From the NCBI GenBank assembly GCA_964423645.1, contig CAYRFE010000028.1, forward strand, positions 1 through 42,188: 42,188 nucleotides of DNA, in the 5' to 3' direction. Source of the stretch: CAYRFE01 sp964423645 [NCBI: uncultured bacterium]. Lineage in GTDB: Bacteria; Macinerneyibacteriota; Macinerneyibacteria; Macinerneyibacteriales. A model generated the notes under the pieces. The model worked only from the letters and a program-made list of their open reading frames with translations, was not told where the DNA came from and searched no databases. A program made the position numbers and the translations under genes. Below, piece by piece: positions 25,108 to 33,024 of this stretch. Positions within the stretch are counted from its first letter, which is position 1, and every line of letters starts with the position of its first letter.

Positions 25108-25764
25108 ATGTTTTATGTGCCGGCGTCTTCGCCGAATGATTGGAAAATGCTTCTTGCAGAACCCGAAAAACAATGGAAAGACGGCTTTTCGGCAAAATCA
25201 CTTGCTTATGCCTGGCATGATGCGGCCGGATTTCCTGCTACTGTTAAAACCGTATTTCAGTCATCTCAAGATGAAAATATTTCTTCATTATCATTTATTA
25301 TGGGATTTCCTGAATACAAAGTTGATTTGCCGGGGGGGACCCGCGCTTCTCAAAATGATATCTTTGTTTTGGCTAAAAACAATAGCGGCCTTTTACCCAT
25401 CGTTGTTGAGGGAAAGGTTAATGAATCATTCGGACCATATGTTTCTGAATGGTTGAGTGAAAAAAATGTTACATCACATGAAAGATTGGATTATTTGGTT
25501 AACCTTTTAAATTTACAAGATAAAAACATTAATAACATAAGATACCAATTGCTGCACCGGACTGCATCCGCGATAATTATGGCGCAAACCTTATGTTGCA
25601 ATTCGTGTTTGATGTTAGTTCATTCTTTCAGTGATAATAATACCTCATTTGAGGATTACCTATGCTTTACGAAGCTTTTAAATGTTGATGGTAACATTAA
25701 TACAATCTCGGATCCGGCAAAGCTGAATAGTATCGACGTATATTTCGGATGGGTAAAAAAATAA
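25108..25764 (+). CDS. PD-(D/E)XK-like protein (DUF6946-type)
   Basis: A 218-residue soluble protein. The centre reads GGTRASQNDIFVLAKNN, then LLPIVVEGKVNESFGPYV. The spaced D and ExK (D at about residue 85, EGK at about 99-101) fit a PD-(D/E)XK nuclease core, and I recall DUF6946 proteins with the same SQ-D and E-K-ESFG blocks. C-terminal helices carry RYQLLHRTASAII. The ribosome binding site TAAGGAGAAAT precedes ATG 25108. It is paired with the small membrane protein gene 12 bp upstream. A two-gene membrane-plus-nuclease unit would suit a defence role, but that is inference. Confidence 0.65.
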   Translation: MFYVPASSPNDWKMLLAEPEKQWKDGFSAKSLAYAWHDAAGFPATVKTVFQSSQDENISSLSFIMGFPEYKVDLPGGTRASQNDIFVLAKNNSGLLPIVVEGKVNESFGPYVSEWLSEKNVTSHERLDYLVNLLNLQDKNINNIRYQLLHRTASAIIMAQTLCCNSCLMLVHSFSDNNTSFEDYLCFTKLLNVDGNINTISDPAKLNSIDVYFGWVKK

Positions 25765-25806
25765 ATTATACATCAAATATTCATTAATTTTTACAGCCAA
25801 GGAGTG

Positions 25807-25856
25807 GGCACTAAAATAAACTGACAAATAGCACGTTAAGCAAATCTTTTAGTGCC
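25807..25856. repeat. 10-bp perfect inverted repeat
   Basis: GGCACTAAAA (25807-25816) and TTTTAGTGCC (25847-25856) are perfect inverted copies around a 30-base loop that contains GTTAAGC. It lies 42 bp after the stop of the PD-(D/E)XK-like gene. It could be a terminator without a T-run or the remains of an insertion element; the sequence does not decide. Confidence 0.55.
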
Positions 25857-25931
25857 GGGTAACTCTATCGGAAATAGTAGGGCTGACTTAATCGCTCAAC
25901 ATAAATGGTCTTATGGGACGTTGAATTTATA

Positions 25932-25960
25932 TTGACATATATCTATTTATATACGATAGT
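25932..25960 (+). promoter_or_regulatory. Promoter in front of the cassette leader ORF
   Basis: TTGACA and GATAGT are exactly 17 bp apart; the -35 hexamer is perfect. It lies 18 bp before the ATG of the 45-codon ORF and 94 bp upstream of the attachment boundary, so it is on the host side of the cassette and can drive the genes inserted downstream. This is the position of a cassette promoter in integrons. Confidence 0.6.
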
Positions 25961-25978
25961 CAATAGGGAGGAAGATAT

Positions 25979-26116
25979 ATGAAAAAATACACGCCATATG
26001 GCGTGATACTTACATATACGGGTGGCTATACGCAATATGGCGTATACACGAACGTTATGCACAAGCGGAGAAAAGACAGCGAACTGCAAATTGATAAATT
26101 AAAAGAAGTGAATTAA
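25979..26116 (+). CDS. 45-codon leader ORF spanning the cassette boundary
   Basis: A short ORF that begins MKKYTPYGVILTYTGGYTQY and ends DKLKEVN. GGGAGGAAG lies about eight bases upstream and a sigma-70 promoter at 25932-25960. The repeated peptide YTPYGV/YTQYGV comes from two near copies of ACGCCATATGGCGT (25991-26004 and 26030-26043). Codons 26-27 (GTT ATG) are the GTTATGC attachment box, so the first half of the peptide is host DNA and the second half is cassette DNA. The TAA at 26114-26116 ends one base before the mkoA ATG, which suggests that ribosomes ending here restart on mkoA. A short ORF with a comparable role lies in attI1 of class 1 integrons. The peptide itself may have no function. 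Confidence 0.6.
   Translation: MKKYTPYGVILTYTGGYTQYGVYTNVMHKRRKDSELQIDKLKEVN
26044..26060 (+). other. Upstream cassette attachment half-site
   Basis: ATACACGAACGTTATGC here matches ATACACGCAACCGTTATGC at 30912-30930 apart from two single-base gaps. GTTATGC is the R'-like box at which integron recombination would cut after the G. No matching left arm is found upstream, so this is an attI-like or decayed attC site. Confidence 0.6.
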
Positions 26117-26117
26117 A

Positions 26118-29100
26118 ATGCTATTTGAAAAATACCAATATCGTGACACAGACCTTTCAAAAAGAGGTTATTCACAAAGTTGTAAGGCTGTTGATTCGTC
26201 AGATAAACAATATTGGGTTAAGTGGATTTTAGGAATTGAAAAGAACGTCACAAAAGCAAAAATTTTAGCGGAAAAAATTCGTCATTTGCAAAAAGCCAGA
26301 CATTCTGCATTACCCGAAATTATTGAATATGGCTATGATGAAGAACAAAATGCTTTTGCCATAGTCTATGAACTTTTAGAAGAAGTAGAAACTTTTGAAA
26401 CGAAAGTTATTGAACTTAAAACACAAGGTGCAATTAGCGGACTTCTTGACCTTGCAGATTGCTTGAAAGAATTGCATTTGAAATTCAAAATCAATCACGG
26501 AGACATCCACCCTGCAAATATTCTAATCGACAAAAACGGGCAATTCTACCTTGTAGATTTTGGACTTGCAGACATCACAAAAACTTTAAGCCAAACAAAA
26601 GAACTTGAAATTTTTGCAAGAGGTTTTGCAGCACCAGAAAAACTGAACAAACTTGTAAAGGGTTTTCCGTTTCAGGCTGACATTTTTTCAATCGGTAAAG
26701 TTGTTGAATGGTTTTATGACGAAAGGCAAATGGAACTTCCGGAGGAAGATGCTTTTCAGCTTCAAAGGTTACTTGCAGAAAACCCTGTTGACAGACCGAA
26801 TTGGCAACAAGTTATTGATACATTAAAAAAAATTGCCGTTGCTTCGGAAACGGAAGCTGTTCAAGTTGGTTTTCGTTCTTCCAATGGATACGAAATATTA
26901 GACCTATTAAATTCATCGAATCCAATTTTTGATATTTCACCAAAGGAAGGAGCAAACTATTTGCTTGACGTTATTATTGGTAATTGGCTTTGTGAAGGTG
27001 TTATTTGGTTAAAATCAGAAGATAAGTTGCTATTCAATAACATAAAACCACTTAATTCACTTGATAGTAAAATTGTAGAAAGAAAAATTAAGGACGGTAA
27101 AAAATTACCTTTCAAATTCGTTTACACCGTTGACGATACACTTAATAAGGCAGACCTCACACCCCATTTCCAAAAATGGTTTGAGCAAAAGAAAAAGCAG
27201 GTTTCACTTCGTGAAAACCGCAAAGCCGTAAGAGAAGAACTAAATTTTTATCGTGAACTACTTGAAAAGGAAAAAGAAGTTATTGCCAAAAATTCTTTGC
27301 GACTTCAATACTCAAACTATGAAATAAAAGGTGATGAAATAATTTTTACAATTAAACAAAACGACAAAAGTAGTAGCGTTGGTTTTGTCTTAAAACATAT
27401 TGAGGACGGAAATGACGTAAATTCAGAAGGCTTTGAATATGTTGTTTCCGCTAATGCTGACAGAAAGCAAAACAAAGAAACAGTTGAGTTTGCAGGGAAG
27501 CCCTACGAATTTCATACAAAAGATATGCTTCTTAAAATCAAAGATTGCGAACGCTTGAAAAAAGACAGCATTCCGCAATCGGGATTTTTGTTTGAAAACA
27601 CGAACAAAAAAGAAGAAGAAAAAAACAGGCAACTTGATGCCATTAGAAAAGTTGATAAAAACGAAGTTCAAAACCCTGACTTAATTTATTTTCTTTTCAA
27701 ACCTGACGAATTACCACCTATTTACAGTAATCATTCGGACGATTTGCTTGTATTTCAGAAAGACACAAGCGGTAAACCGCTTGTTTATTCATACAATCAA
27801 AAACGTGCTATTGAAAATGCTTTGCATCGCAGTCCGCTTTCAGTAATTCAAGGTCCGCCCGGAACGGGAAAAACAACCGTAATTACAGAAATCGTTTTTC
27901 AAATTCTTGCACAAAAACCCGAAGCAAAAATCCTTATCACCTCGCAAACCAACAATGCGGTTGACCAAGTTTTGGAAAATCTTTTGAAAAACGAAATTCC
28001 GATTTTGCGTTTAAGTGGAATTACAAAACCAAGAATACAAAGTATTCGCAAGCATACGTTAGACCGAAAATTGGAAGGTTGGAAACAACAAGTTCGTGAA
28101 ACAGCCGAAAAGAATTTCAAAAAAGAAGAAGCAAAGTTTCTTGAAAGTTTGAAAGGGGAAAACGCTTTTGCTGTTTCAATTACAGAAATCATTTTTAAAC
28201 AAAGCGATTGGAAAAAGGCAAAGCAAAACATTGAAAATATTGTTGGTAGAGTTCAAAACTTAAATCAATTACACAATTTGCCAACTGAAAAAGAAAGTGC
28301 AATTGAAAAGATTGAACAAGTTTTGCAGATTGATTTGTCAAGTTTTTTGAAGTTGCACGACCTACACAGAGATTGGATTGTTACAATAAATTCTTTGGAC
28401 GAAAAGAGTGCTATAAATCAAAAACTCATAGACAGCATTCGTGTAATTGGTGCGACATGTAACCATATCGCAGCTAAGAAATACGCCAAATACAATTTTG
28501 AGTTTGATTATGTAATAATGGACGAATCGGGTAAAGCAACAACTGCCGAAGCTCTTGTTCCTATTATTACAGGCAAAAATCTAATTTACGTTGGAGACCA
28601 TAGGCAATTACGTCCAATGCTAACCAGCACAAGAGAAGTTGAAAGTTGGTTGCGAGAAAAATTTAAAAAAGAAGCAGGCGAACTAGAAAATTGGGAAGAC
28701 TACTTTAATCGTCCAAGTTTATTTGAACAAGTAATTACTAATGTTGATTACGACTATAAAGCACAATTAACAGAATGTAGGCGTTCAGCAGCCGACCAAG
28801 TAAAACTAACTTCAAAATGTTTTTACGAACCCGAAGGTGATGAGCCGATTGAACCTTTTAACCGAGAAATTTCAGCAGAACACAATTTGCCTTTAGCAAT
28901 AGATAGTTCATTGTTTTTCATTGACATTGGAAGTCATTACAAAAATGAAAAAGACAACAATTCATCGTCTTTGAATAAAGAAAGTGCGACAATAATTCCC
29001 GAAATTTTGGAGTTGTTGAATAAATACGAAAAAGTTAAAGGTTATTCTTTTGGCGTAATCACTGGCTACACGGCACAGTTTCGTGAACTTAGAAAGAACA

Positions 29101-29459
29101 TTGACAAAAAACGTTTTCAAGGAAAAATCAATTCCGTTTGTAAATGGAACAAACCTGAAGACAAACTTACAGTTTCAGTTGTTGACCGCTTTCAAGGTTT
29201 AGAACGTGATATTGTAATCGTGGATTTAGTAAAAAGCGGTGCAGGGCTTGATTTGGGTTTCTTGGAAGTTCCAAATCGAATAAATGTTGCATTATCTCGC
29301 CAAAAGAAATTGCTAATTATCGTTGGCGATTATCAAGGAATTATAAACGCAAAAACAAGACGTTTAAATGGAGAAAAAGCTGCGTTACAAAATTATTTGG
29401 AACTATTGAAAAAAGATTGGATTGTCAAAGCTGAACTAATAAAAGGACTTTTTAAATGA
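26118..29459 (+). CDS. mkoA: Serine/threonine kinase fused to a superfamily 1 helicase (MkoA-like)
   Basis: A 1113-residue fusion. Residues 1-240 are a protein kinase: lysine K35 in YWVKWI, catalytic loop HGDIHPAN (127-134) and DFG (147-149). A linker of about 300 residues follows. Residues 555-1100 are an Upf1-like (COG1112) superfamily 1 helicase: Walker A GPPGTGKTT (579-587), Walker B MDESGKATTAEAL (D802, E803), VGDHRQLRPM, DRFQGLERDIVIV and NVALSRQKKLLIIVGD. Kinase plus COG1112 helicase followed by a PLD protein is the published make-up of Mokosh type I anti-phage defence. The stop overlaps mkoB in ATGA. Only a weak ribosome binding site precedes the ATG, one base after the leader ORF stop. 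All key residues are present, so it is probably active. Confidence 0.85.
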   Translation: MLFEKYQYRDTDLSKRGYSQSCKAVDSSDKQYWVKWILGIEKNVTKAKILAEKIRHLQKARHSALPEIIEYGYDEEQNAFAIVYELLEEVETFETKVIELKTQGAISGLLDLADCLKELHLKFKINHGDIHPANILIDKNGQFYLVDFGLADITKTLSQTKELEIFARGFAAPEKLNKLVKGFPFQADIFSIGKVVEWFYDERQMELPEEDAFQLQRLLAENPVDRPNWQQVIDTLKKIAVASETEAVQVGFRSSNGYEILDLLNSSNPIFDISPKEGANYLLDVIIGNWLCEGVIWLKSEDKLLFNNIKPLNSLDSKIVERKIKDGKKLPFKFVYTVDDTLNKADLTPHFQKWFEQKKKQVSLRENRKAVREELNFYRELLEKEKEVIAKNSLRLQYSNYEIKGDEIIFTIKQNDKSSSVGFVLKHIEDGNDVNSEGFEYVVSANADRKQNKETVEFAGKPYEFHTKDMLLKIKDCERLKKDSIPQSGFLFENTNKKEEEKNRQLDAIRKVDKNEVQNPDLIYFLFKPDELPPIYSNHSDDLLVFQKDTSGKPLVYSYNQKRAIENALHRSPLSVIQGPPGTGKTTVITEIVFQILAQKPEAKILITSQTNNAVDQVLENLLKNEIPILRLSGITKPRIQSIRKHTLDRKLEGWKQQVRETAEKNFKKEEAKFLESLKGENAFAVSITEIIFKQSDWKKAKQNIENIVGRVQNLNQLHNLPTEKESAIEKIEQVLQIDLSSFLKLHDLHRDWIVTINSLDEKSAINQKLIDSIRVIGATCNHIAAKKYAKYNFEFDYVIMDESGKATTAEALVPIITGKNLIYVGDHRQLRPMLTSTREVESWLREKFKKEAGELENWEDYFNRPSLFEQVITNVDYDYKAQLTECRRSAADQVKLTSKCFYEPEGDEPIEPFNREISAEHNLPLAIDSSLFFIDIGSHYKNEKDNNSSSLNKESATIIPEILELLNKYEKVKGYSFGVITGYTAQFRELRKNIDKKRFQGKINSVCKWNKPEDKLTVSVVDRFQGLERDIVIVDLVKSGAGLDLGFLEVPNRINVALSRQKKLLIIVGDYQGIINAKTRRLNGEKAALQNYLELLKKDWIVKAELIKGLFK

Positions 29460-30790
29460 CAGAAGAAGAAGCATACAAACAGTTAAAAGATAAAGCACCG
29501 ACAGGTTACAGATTGAATGAGTTGATTCAATTTAGTTATCCTGTTCGGAAAATTAGATTGGACGTGCTTGTAAACAAGCAACCAGACGGCTCTTTAGTTA
29601 AAGTTTACAATGTGCTTTTGCGTGCAATTCAAGCAGGTTTTTCTTCACAAGAAAAATTGTTTGCGTTTTTAGGTTTAGGGCAAACAGACGAATTTGTTTT
29701 GCGTGAATTATTTGCGTTGCGTGAAAAAGGACTTGTTGACTTGGTTTCTGAAAAGTGGATTGTAACAGAAGAAGGCGAAAAATTTATTCAAGACGAAATA
29801 ATACTACGTATTGAAGAAAAGGAAGAATTTGAATTTTTGGTTGACGGAATTTCGGGTGAAATAATGTCGGCAAGACAAAACAGAACGGATAAGAAATTAT
29901 TGAAAAGTTTAGACACAGAAATAAAACTTTCAAACAGAAATCCTGAACTTATTGAAGGCAAATTTCAGCAGTTGGCAGACACTTACAAAGAAGACAATGA
30001 AAACAAGGCGTATTTGATAAGCTACGCTTCTGATGACATAAAATATGACTCTAACGATTGGTGTAATTTTTGGCTCATTGAATACATTCCTGACAGAAAA
30101 AGTAGTCAAGAACCAAAATTAGAAGTTAGAAATTTTGAAACGCTGAAAGAAATCAAAAGATTGACTTCAAAATTCAATTCCGAATATCGACATTACATTT
30201 ATTCGCTTAGTAGTTCTGAAAGGTCTGATTTTGAAGAAATAACCAATATTTTCGAAGAACCCAAAGTTCAAATTCAAACAGAAGATTTAAGCACTTTGAC
30301 AATTTGGGAAACCAAACAAAAATTTGTTGAAGCATTAAGAAATGTAAAAGACAAAATTCTAATTGAAAGTCCTTGGATAAAAAGAGCAACGCAAGAATAC
30401 TTTCCTCTTTTTGAGAAACTTTTGAAAGACAAAAAGCAACTAATAATTCTTTACGGAATCAGCGAGAAAGACGAACACGACATTTACACTTTGAGAAAAG
30501 TTGAAGAACTGCAAAAGCAATACAAAGACAACTTTAAACTTGTTCACTTGCCTACGCACTTTACGGAAATTCACTCAAAATTAACAGGAACACACAGAAA
30601 ACTTGTAATTAAAGACAACGAATATTACATACAAGGAAGTTTTAATTTTTTGTCATTTGGCAAAAACGAAGGTCAACAAGTTGCAAATGAAGAATCACTT
30701 TTGATTTCAAAAAATGTAAACAAAAAGTGGGAACAAGTTTATAATGAATGTTTTTTGAATAACGACAAAGAAATAAATAGAAAACAATAA
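29456..30790 (+). CDS. mkoB: Phospholipase D-family nuclease (MkoB-like)
   Basis: A 444-residue protein. The N-terminal 110 residues are helical with a winged-helix look (LRAIQAGFSSQEKLFAFLGL, LREKGLVDLVSEKWIVTEEG). The C-terminal part holds one PLD half: ILIESPWIKRA, then the HKD motif HRKLVIKDNEYYIQGSFNFL (H380, K382, D387) with the usual GS-N end. Enzymes with a single HKD motif normally work as dimers. Overlap of four bases with mkoA means coupled translation. In Mokosh type I the PLD protein is the presumed effector nuclease. The gene ends nine bases before the attC-like site. Its function is inferred from family and context. Confidence 0.82.
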   Translation: MTEEEAYKQLKDKAPTGYRLNELIQFSYPVRKIRLDVLVNKQPDGSLVKVYNVLLRAIQAGFSSQEKLFAFLGLGQTDEFVLRELFALREKGLVDLVSEKWIVTEEGEKFIQDEIILRIEEKEEFEFLVDGISGEIMSARQNRTDKKLLKSLDTEIKLSNRNPELIEGKFQQLADTYKEDNENKAYLISYASDDIKYDSNDWCNFWLIEYIPDRKSSQEPKLEVRNFETLKEIKRLTSKFNSEYRHYIYSLSSSERSDFEEITNIFEEPKVQIQTEDLSTLTIWETKQKFVEALRNVKDKILIESPWIKRATQEYFPLFEKLLKDKKQLIILYGISEKDEHDIYTLRKVEELQKQYKDNFKLVHLPTHFTEIHSKLTGTHRKLVIKDNEYYIQGSFNFLSFGKNEGQQVANEESLLISKNVNKKWEQVYNECFLNNDKEINRKQ

Positions 30791-30799
30791 CCGCCATGT

Positions 30800-30930
30800 A
30801 CATAACAACGTGTATAAAACATTTGGCAATCAGTGGTTTATCGAACGTCACAGCTCGTATTAAAAGTAGTTGTAACTTGACAGGAAATCGCTTCGAAATG
30901 CCAAACGTTTCATACACGCAACCGTTATGC
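30800..30930 (+). other. attC-like recombination site of the cassette
   Basis: The left arm ACATAACAACGTGTATAAAA then CATTTGGC (30800-30827) pairs with the right arm GCCAAACGTTTCATACACGC then AACCGTTATGC (30900-30930). The outer 7-base boxes ACATAAC and GTTATGC correspond to R'' and R'. The inner blocks ACGTGTAT and ATACACG correspond to L'' and L'. The spacers between boxes differ in length (asymmetric, as in attC), and the 72-base centre is unpaired. The total of 131 bp is inside the known attC size range. The R' box deviates from the GTTRRRY consensus at one position. Confidence 0.68.
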
Positions 30931-31277
30931 AAATATACCTTAAAAATCGCTTGAAAAGGGCAGGGCAGGGCAGTCGCCCTACTCACTACTGATCTAAATA
31001 GATGGTATTAGATTTTCTCACCCGAGGATGCCATAAAGGAACGATATCTTTCCAGGATCCGGCGTATCGTTGGGATCGATCTCGGAAATTGTTTATGCCG
31101 GGTTTTAAAAAGTCTTGCCGGTGATGATCGGACCTGCAAGGAATAATCAACAAAGCGGCTTTCCGGGATTGATAAAGATCGATCGTATATTATTATGTTT
31201 ACAACCAGTGAATTTTGCAATGATGATTATTGATGATATGTTTGAAAAGTTATTGACGGAGATTCGCATAGTATGAA
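30931..31277. other. Gap after the cassette; no supported gene
   Basis: Starts with AAATATACC after the R' box. A triple GGGCA tandem at 30958-30972 leads into a small hairpin AGGGC/GCCCT (30967-30980). The minus strand has a 70-codon open frame at 31008-31220 with no motif and no clear ribosome binding site. It may be a remnant; I do not call it a gene. Confidence 0.4.
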
Positions 31278-31985
31278 TTAATTTAGATGAAGTGACTTAA
31301 AATGATTATTCCAATTTGTTTCGAGGAATTTGTTCAGATTATGATTTATTATATCTTTGTGTTTGCCTTGAATAAATATAAAAAAATCTCTTGTGCCATT
31401 GCGATGGAAGCGAATTGCACGTAAAGAAATATTGGGAGAATTTAAACTGTCGTAGACTGTATTTAATCTGTCTATATACGCTTCGTGTTTCTTTCTATCT
31501 CTATGATTGTAAACGATCAGGCTTTTACCCTGTTCTAAAATTTCTTTGATTTCACAGGCAAAAATATATTTTATGCTCTTGGAGTAAGTTATTTTTATTG
31601 ATGCCGGTTTGATGCCATTATCAGGGTCACAGAATAACAAGTCGCAGTCCTCTAAATAAGCCAGACTATCCTCAAACCAGGATTTTCTGCAATTTGGACT
31701 TTTAAGAGGTATTTCATAAGCAGGAATATCTTGAAAGGGGGAATACTTTGTTAATTCCGAAACGAATCTTTTATTCTTAGTTATGCATAACGATAAAAAG
31801 TCACACAGGTCTTGGTCACAGTTTTTAAATTCGTTTTTAACTTTATAATCTATATGTTTTCCGTCGTTTGAGGCATCATCCGGCGTCAAATACCAATTTA
31901 TACCAAGGCTTAAACCTTTTGAAATAGCCAAAAGCAACGCATACTTTCCAAAATCACCCACATCACCGAAATATTGATTTTTCAT
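31278..31985 (-). CDS. Conserved hypothetical protein with DPDNG motif
   Basis: A 235-residue soluble protein. The N terminus NQYFGDVGDFGKYALLLAIS with LGINWYLTPDDASNDGKHIDY, and the middle DLLFCDPDNGIKPAS (D120-G124), are blocks I recall from a widespread unnamed family in mobile and accessory regions. The DPDNG segment on a beta strand, followed by KSLIVYNHRDRKKHEAYIDR, resembles the layout of Rossmann-type methyltransferases or nucleases, but no S-adenosylmethionine-binding glycine loop is clear. Ten bases after the stop of the HExxH gene, with AAAGG upstream, so the two are an operon. Function unknown. Confidence 0.72.
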   Translation of the reverse strand: MKNQYFGDVGDFGKYALLLAISKGLSLGINWYLTPDDASNDGKHIDYKVKNEFKNCDQDLCDFLSLCITKNKRFVSELTKYSPFQDIPAYEIPLKSPNCRKSWFEDSLAYLEDCDLLFCDPDNGIKPASIKITYSKSIKYIFACEIKEILEQGKSLIVYNHRDRKKHEAYIDRLNTVYDSLNSPNISLRAIRFHRNGTRDFFIFIQGKHKDIINHNLNKFLETNWNNHFKSLHLN

Positions 31986-31995
31986 AAGACAGCCT

Positions 31996-33024
31996 TTATT
32001 TTACTTCATAGATTGGCTTATGGTTGTATATGTCTGCCAAGAGGCTGCTTAATAAAGATGAAATATTGATACCGTTTTGTTCATATATTTTAAGAGATGT
32101 ATTAGTAAAGAAGTGAAGAGGACAAGGGAATAAATCTATGTTTAATTTGTTAAAGCGTTGCCGATATGGCAAGTATTTGCCGTAATCCTTATATCCGGCT
32201 GTTGAATTATTAAGGAAAAGATCTGATATTAATACGTCTATAATATTACGTGGATTCCCGTCTAGATGTTTTAAACCTTTTATTGGTGGAGTGCTAATAA
32301 GATTTCTATACTCAGATAATATTTTTATGTAATTTTTAAAATCACAAAGGGCTTTGCCGAGAGGTTCAAAACTATATAACCGGTCAATTTGATTTGAAAA
32401 GTAAGTCCAATGATTACCAAATGCCAATGGAAACCTATTTTTACCATATTTACAAAGATAAGAATCTAATGCTTGTGTGAATACAATCTTTGTATATGCC
32501 TCTGCCAATGCTTCTTCTCTTAAGGGATCATAGGGGGCATTAGTTTTAAATGTAGCTCGGGTAATATCTGAGAAAAGATGAAAGTGCTCATGAATATATA
32601 CGCTCTCCACTGCAAATAATACAAGATATTGGGCAACTTGATTTGTGACAGGTAAATAAGAATTACACTTTAGAATGGCATGTTTTGTAAAAGCCTTGAT
32701 ATTGCTATAATAAAGTGTGATTTTGCCCGGACTATGCATGGGGGTATACGTCCCAAGGATATCATTTATAATTTCGCCCTGTTCATGGTGTGAATTTCTA
32801 TTTTTAGTGGTGTAAGATTCAATTATTAACTGCTCTTCGGGATTTAATGTAAATGCACTAGGCGTAATAACACTATTACTTTTTGAAGAATTTTCCCTTA
32901 ATACGCGATGATTTATTATGGGGATGGGATGTATATAGGGTGGATTTAGGTCCAATTCATTTAATAAACGGGTGAAAATATTTTCATCGATAAGATCTGG
33001 GGCATCATGGTGTTTTTTCCACAT
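31996..33024 (-). CDS. HExxH-motif hypothetical protein (putative metallopeptidase)
   Basis: A 342-residue protein with SVYIHEHFHLFSD (H145, E146, H149), an HExxH zinc motif, and a downstream acidic block REEALAEAYTK (E170-E175) that could give the third zinc ligand. This is the pattern HExxH plus glutamate seen in gluzincins. No signal peptide, so a cytoplasmic location is expected. The start ATG 33024 has AGGAGG six bases upstream. It is the first gene of a two-gene minus-strand operon with the DPDNG protein. The family is not recognised by name, and the rest of the protein is unlike the HExxH protein at 1944-2924. Confidence 0.7.
   Translation of the reverse strand: MWKKHHDAPDLIDENIFTRLLNELDLNPPYIHPIPIINHRVLRENSSKSNSVITPSAFTLNPEEQLIIESYTTKNRNSHHEQGEIINDILGTYTPMHSPGKITLYYSNIKAFTKHAILKCNSYLPVTNQVAQYLVLFAVESVYIHEHFHLFSDITRATFKTNAPYDPLREEALAEAYTKIVFTQALDSYLCKYGKNRFPLAFGNHWTYFSNQIDRLYSFEPLGKALCDFKNYIKILSEYRNLISTPPIKGLKHLDGNPRNIIDVLISDLFLNNSTAGYKDYGKYLPYRQRFNKLNIDLFPCPLHFFTNTSLKIYEQNGINISSLLSSLLADIYNHKPIYEVK

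Larger units (their letters stand above)
26054..30923 (+). mobile_element. Integron-type gene cassette carrying a Mokosh-like system
   Basis: The segment between two GTTATGC boxes (26054-26060 and 30924-30930) is 4870 bp. It contains only two overlapping genes and ends in a long imperfect palindrome of attC type. All genes point toward the palindrome, as in integron cassettes. Base use inside differs from the flanks (many AAA, GAA, TTT and GAC codons), and the first gene lacks a strong ribosome binding site while the neighbours have one. These points suggest import from a lineage that does not rely on Shine-Dalgarno sites, for example Bacteroidota. No integrase is present in the window. A cassette of this length is much larger than usual. 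Confidence 0.65.

Noticed and set aside
25807-25856. Inverted repeat with GTTAAGC considered as attC or insertion-sequence end
   Set aside because: GTTAAGC lies in the loop, not at the arm end. No transposase is nearby and no second copy is found, so it is listed only as an inverted repeat.
31008-31220. 70-codon minus-strand frame after the cassette
   Set aside because: No ribosome binding site, no motif, no neighbour in phase. It could be a remnant, but the evidence is too weak.
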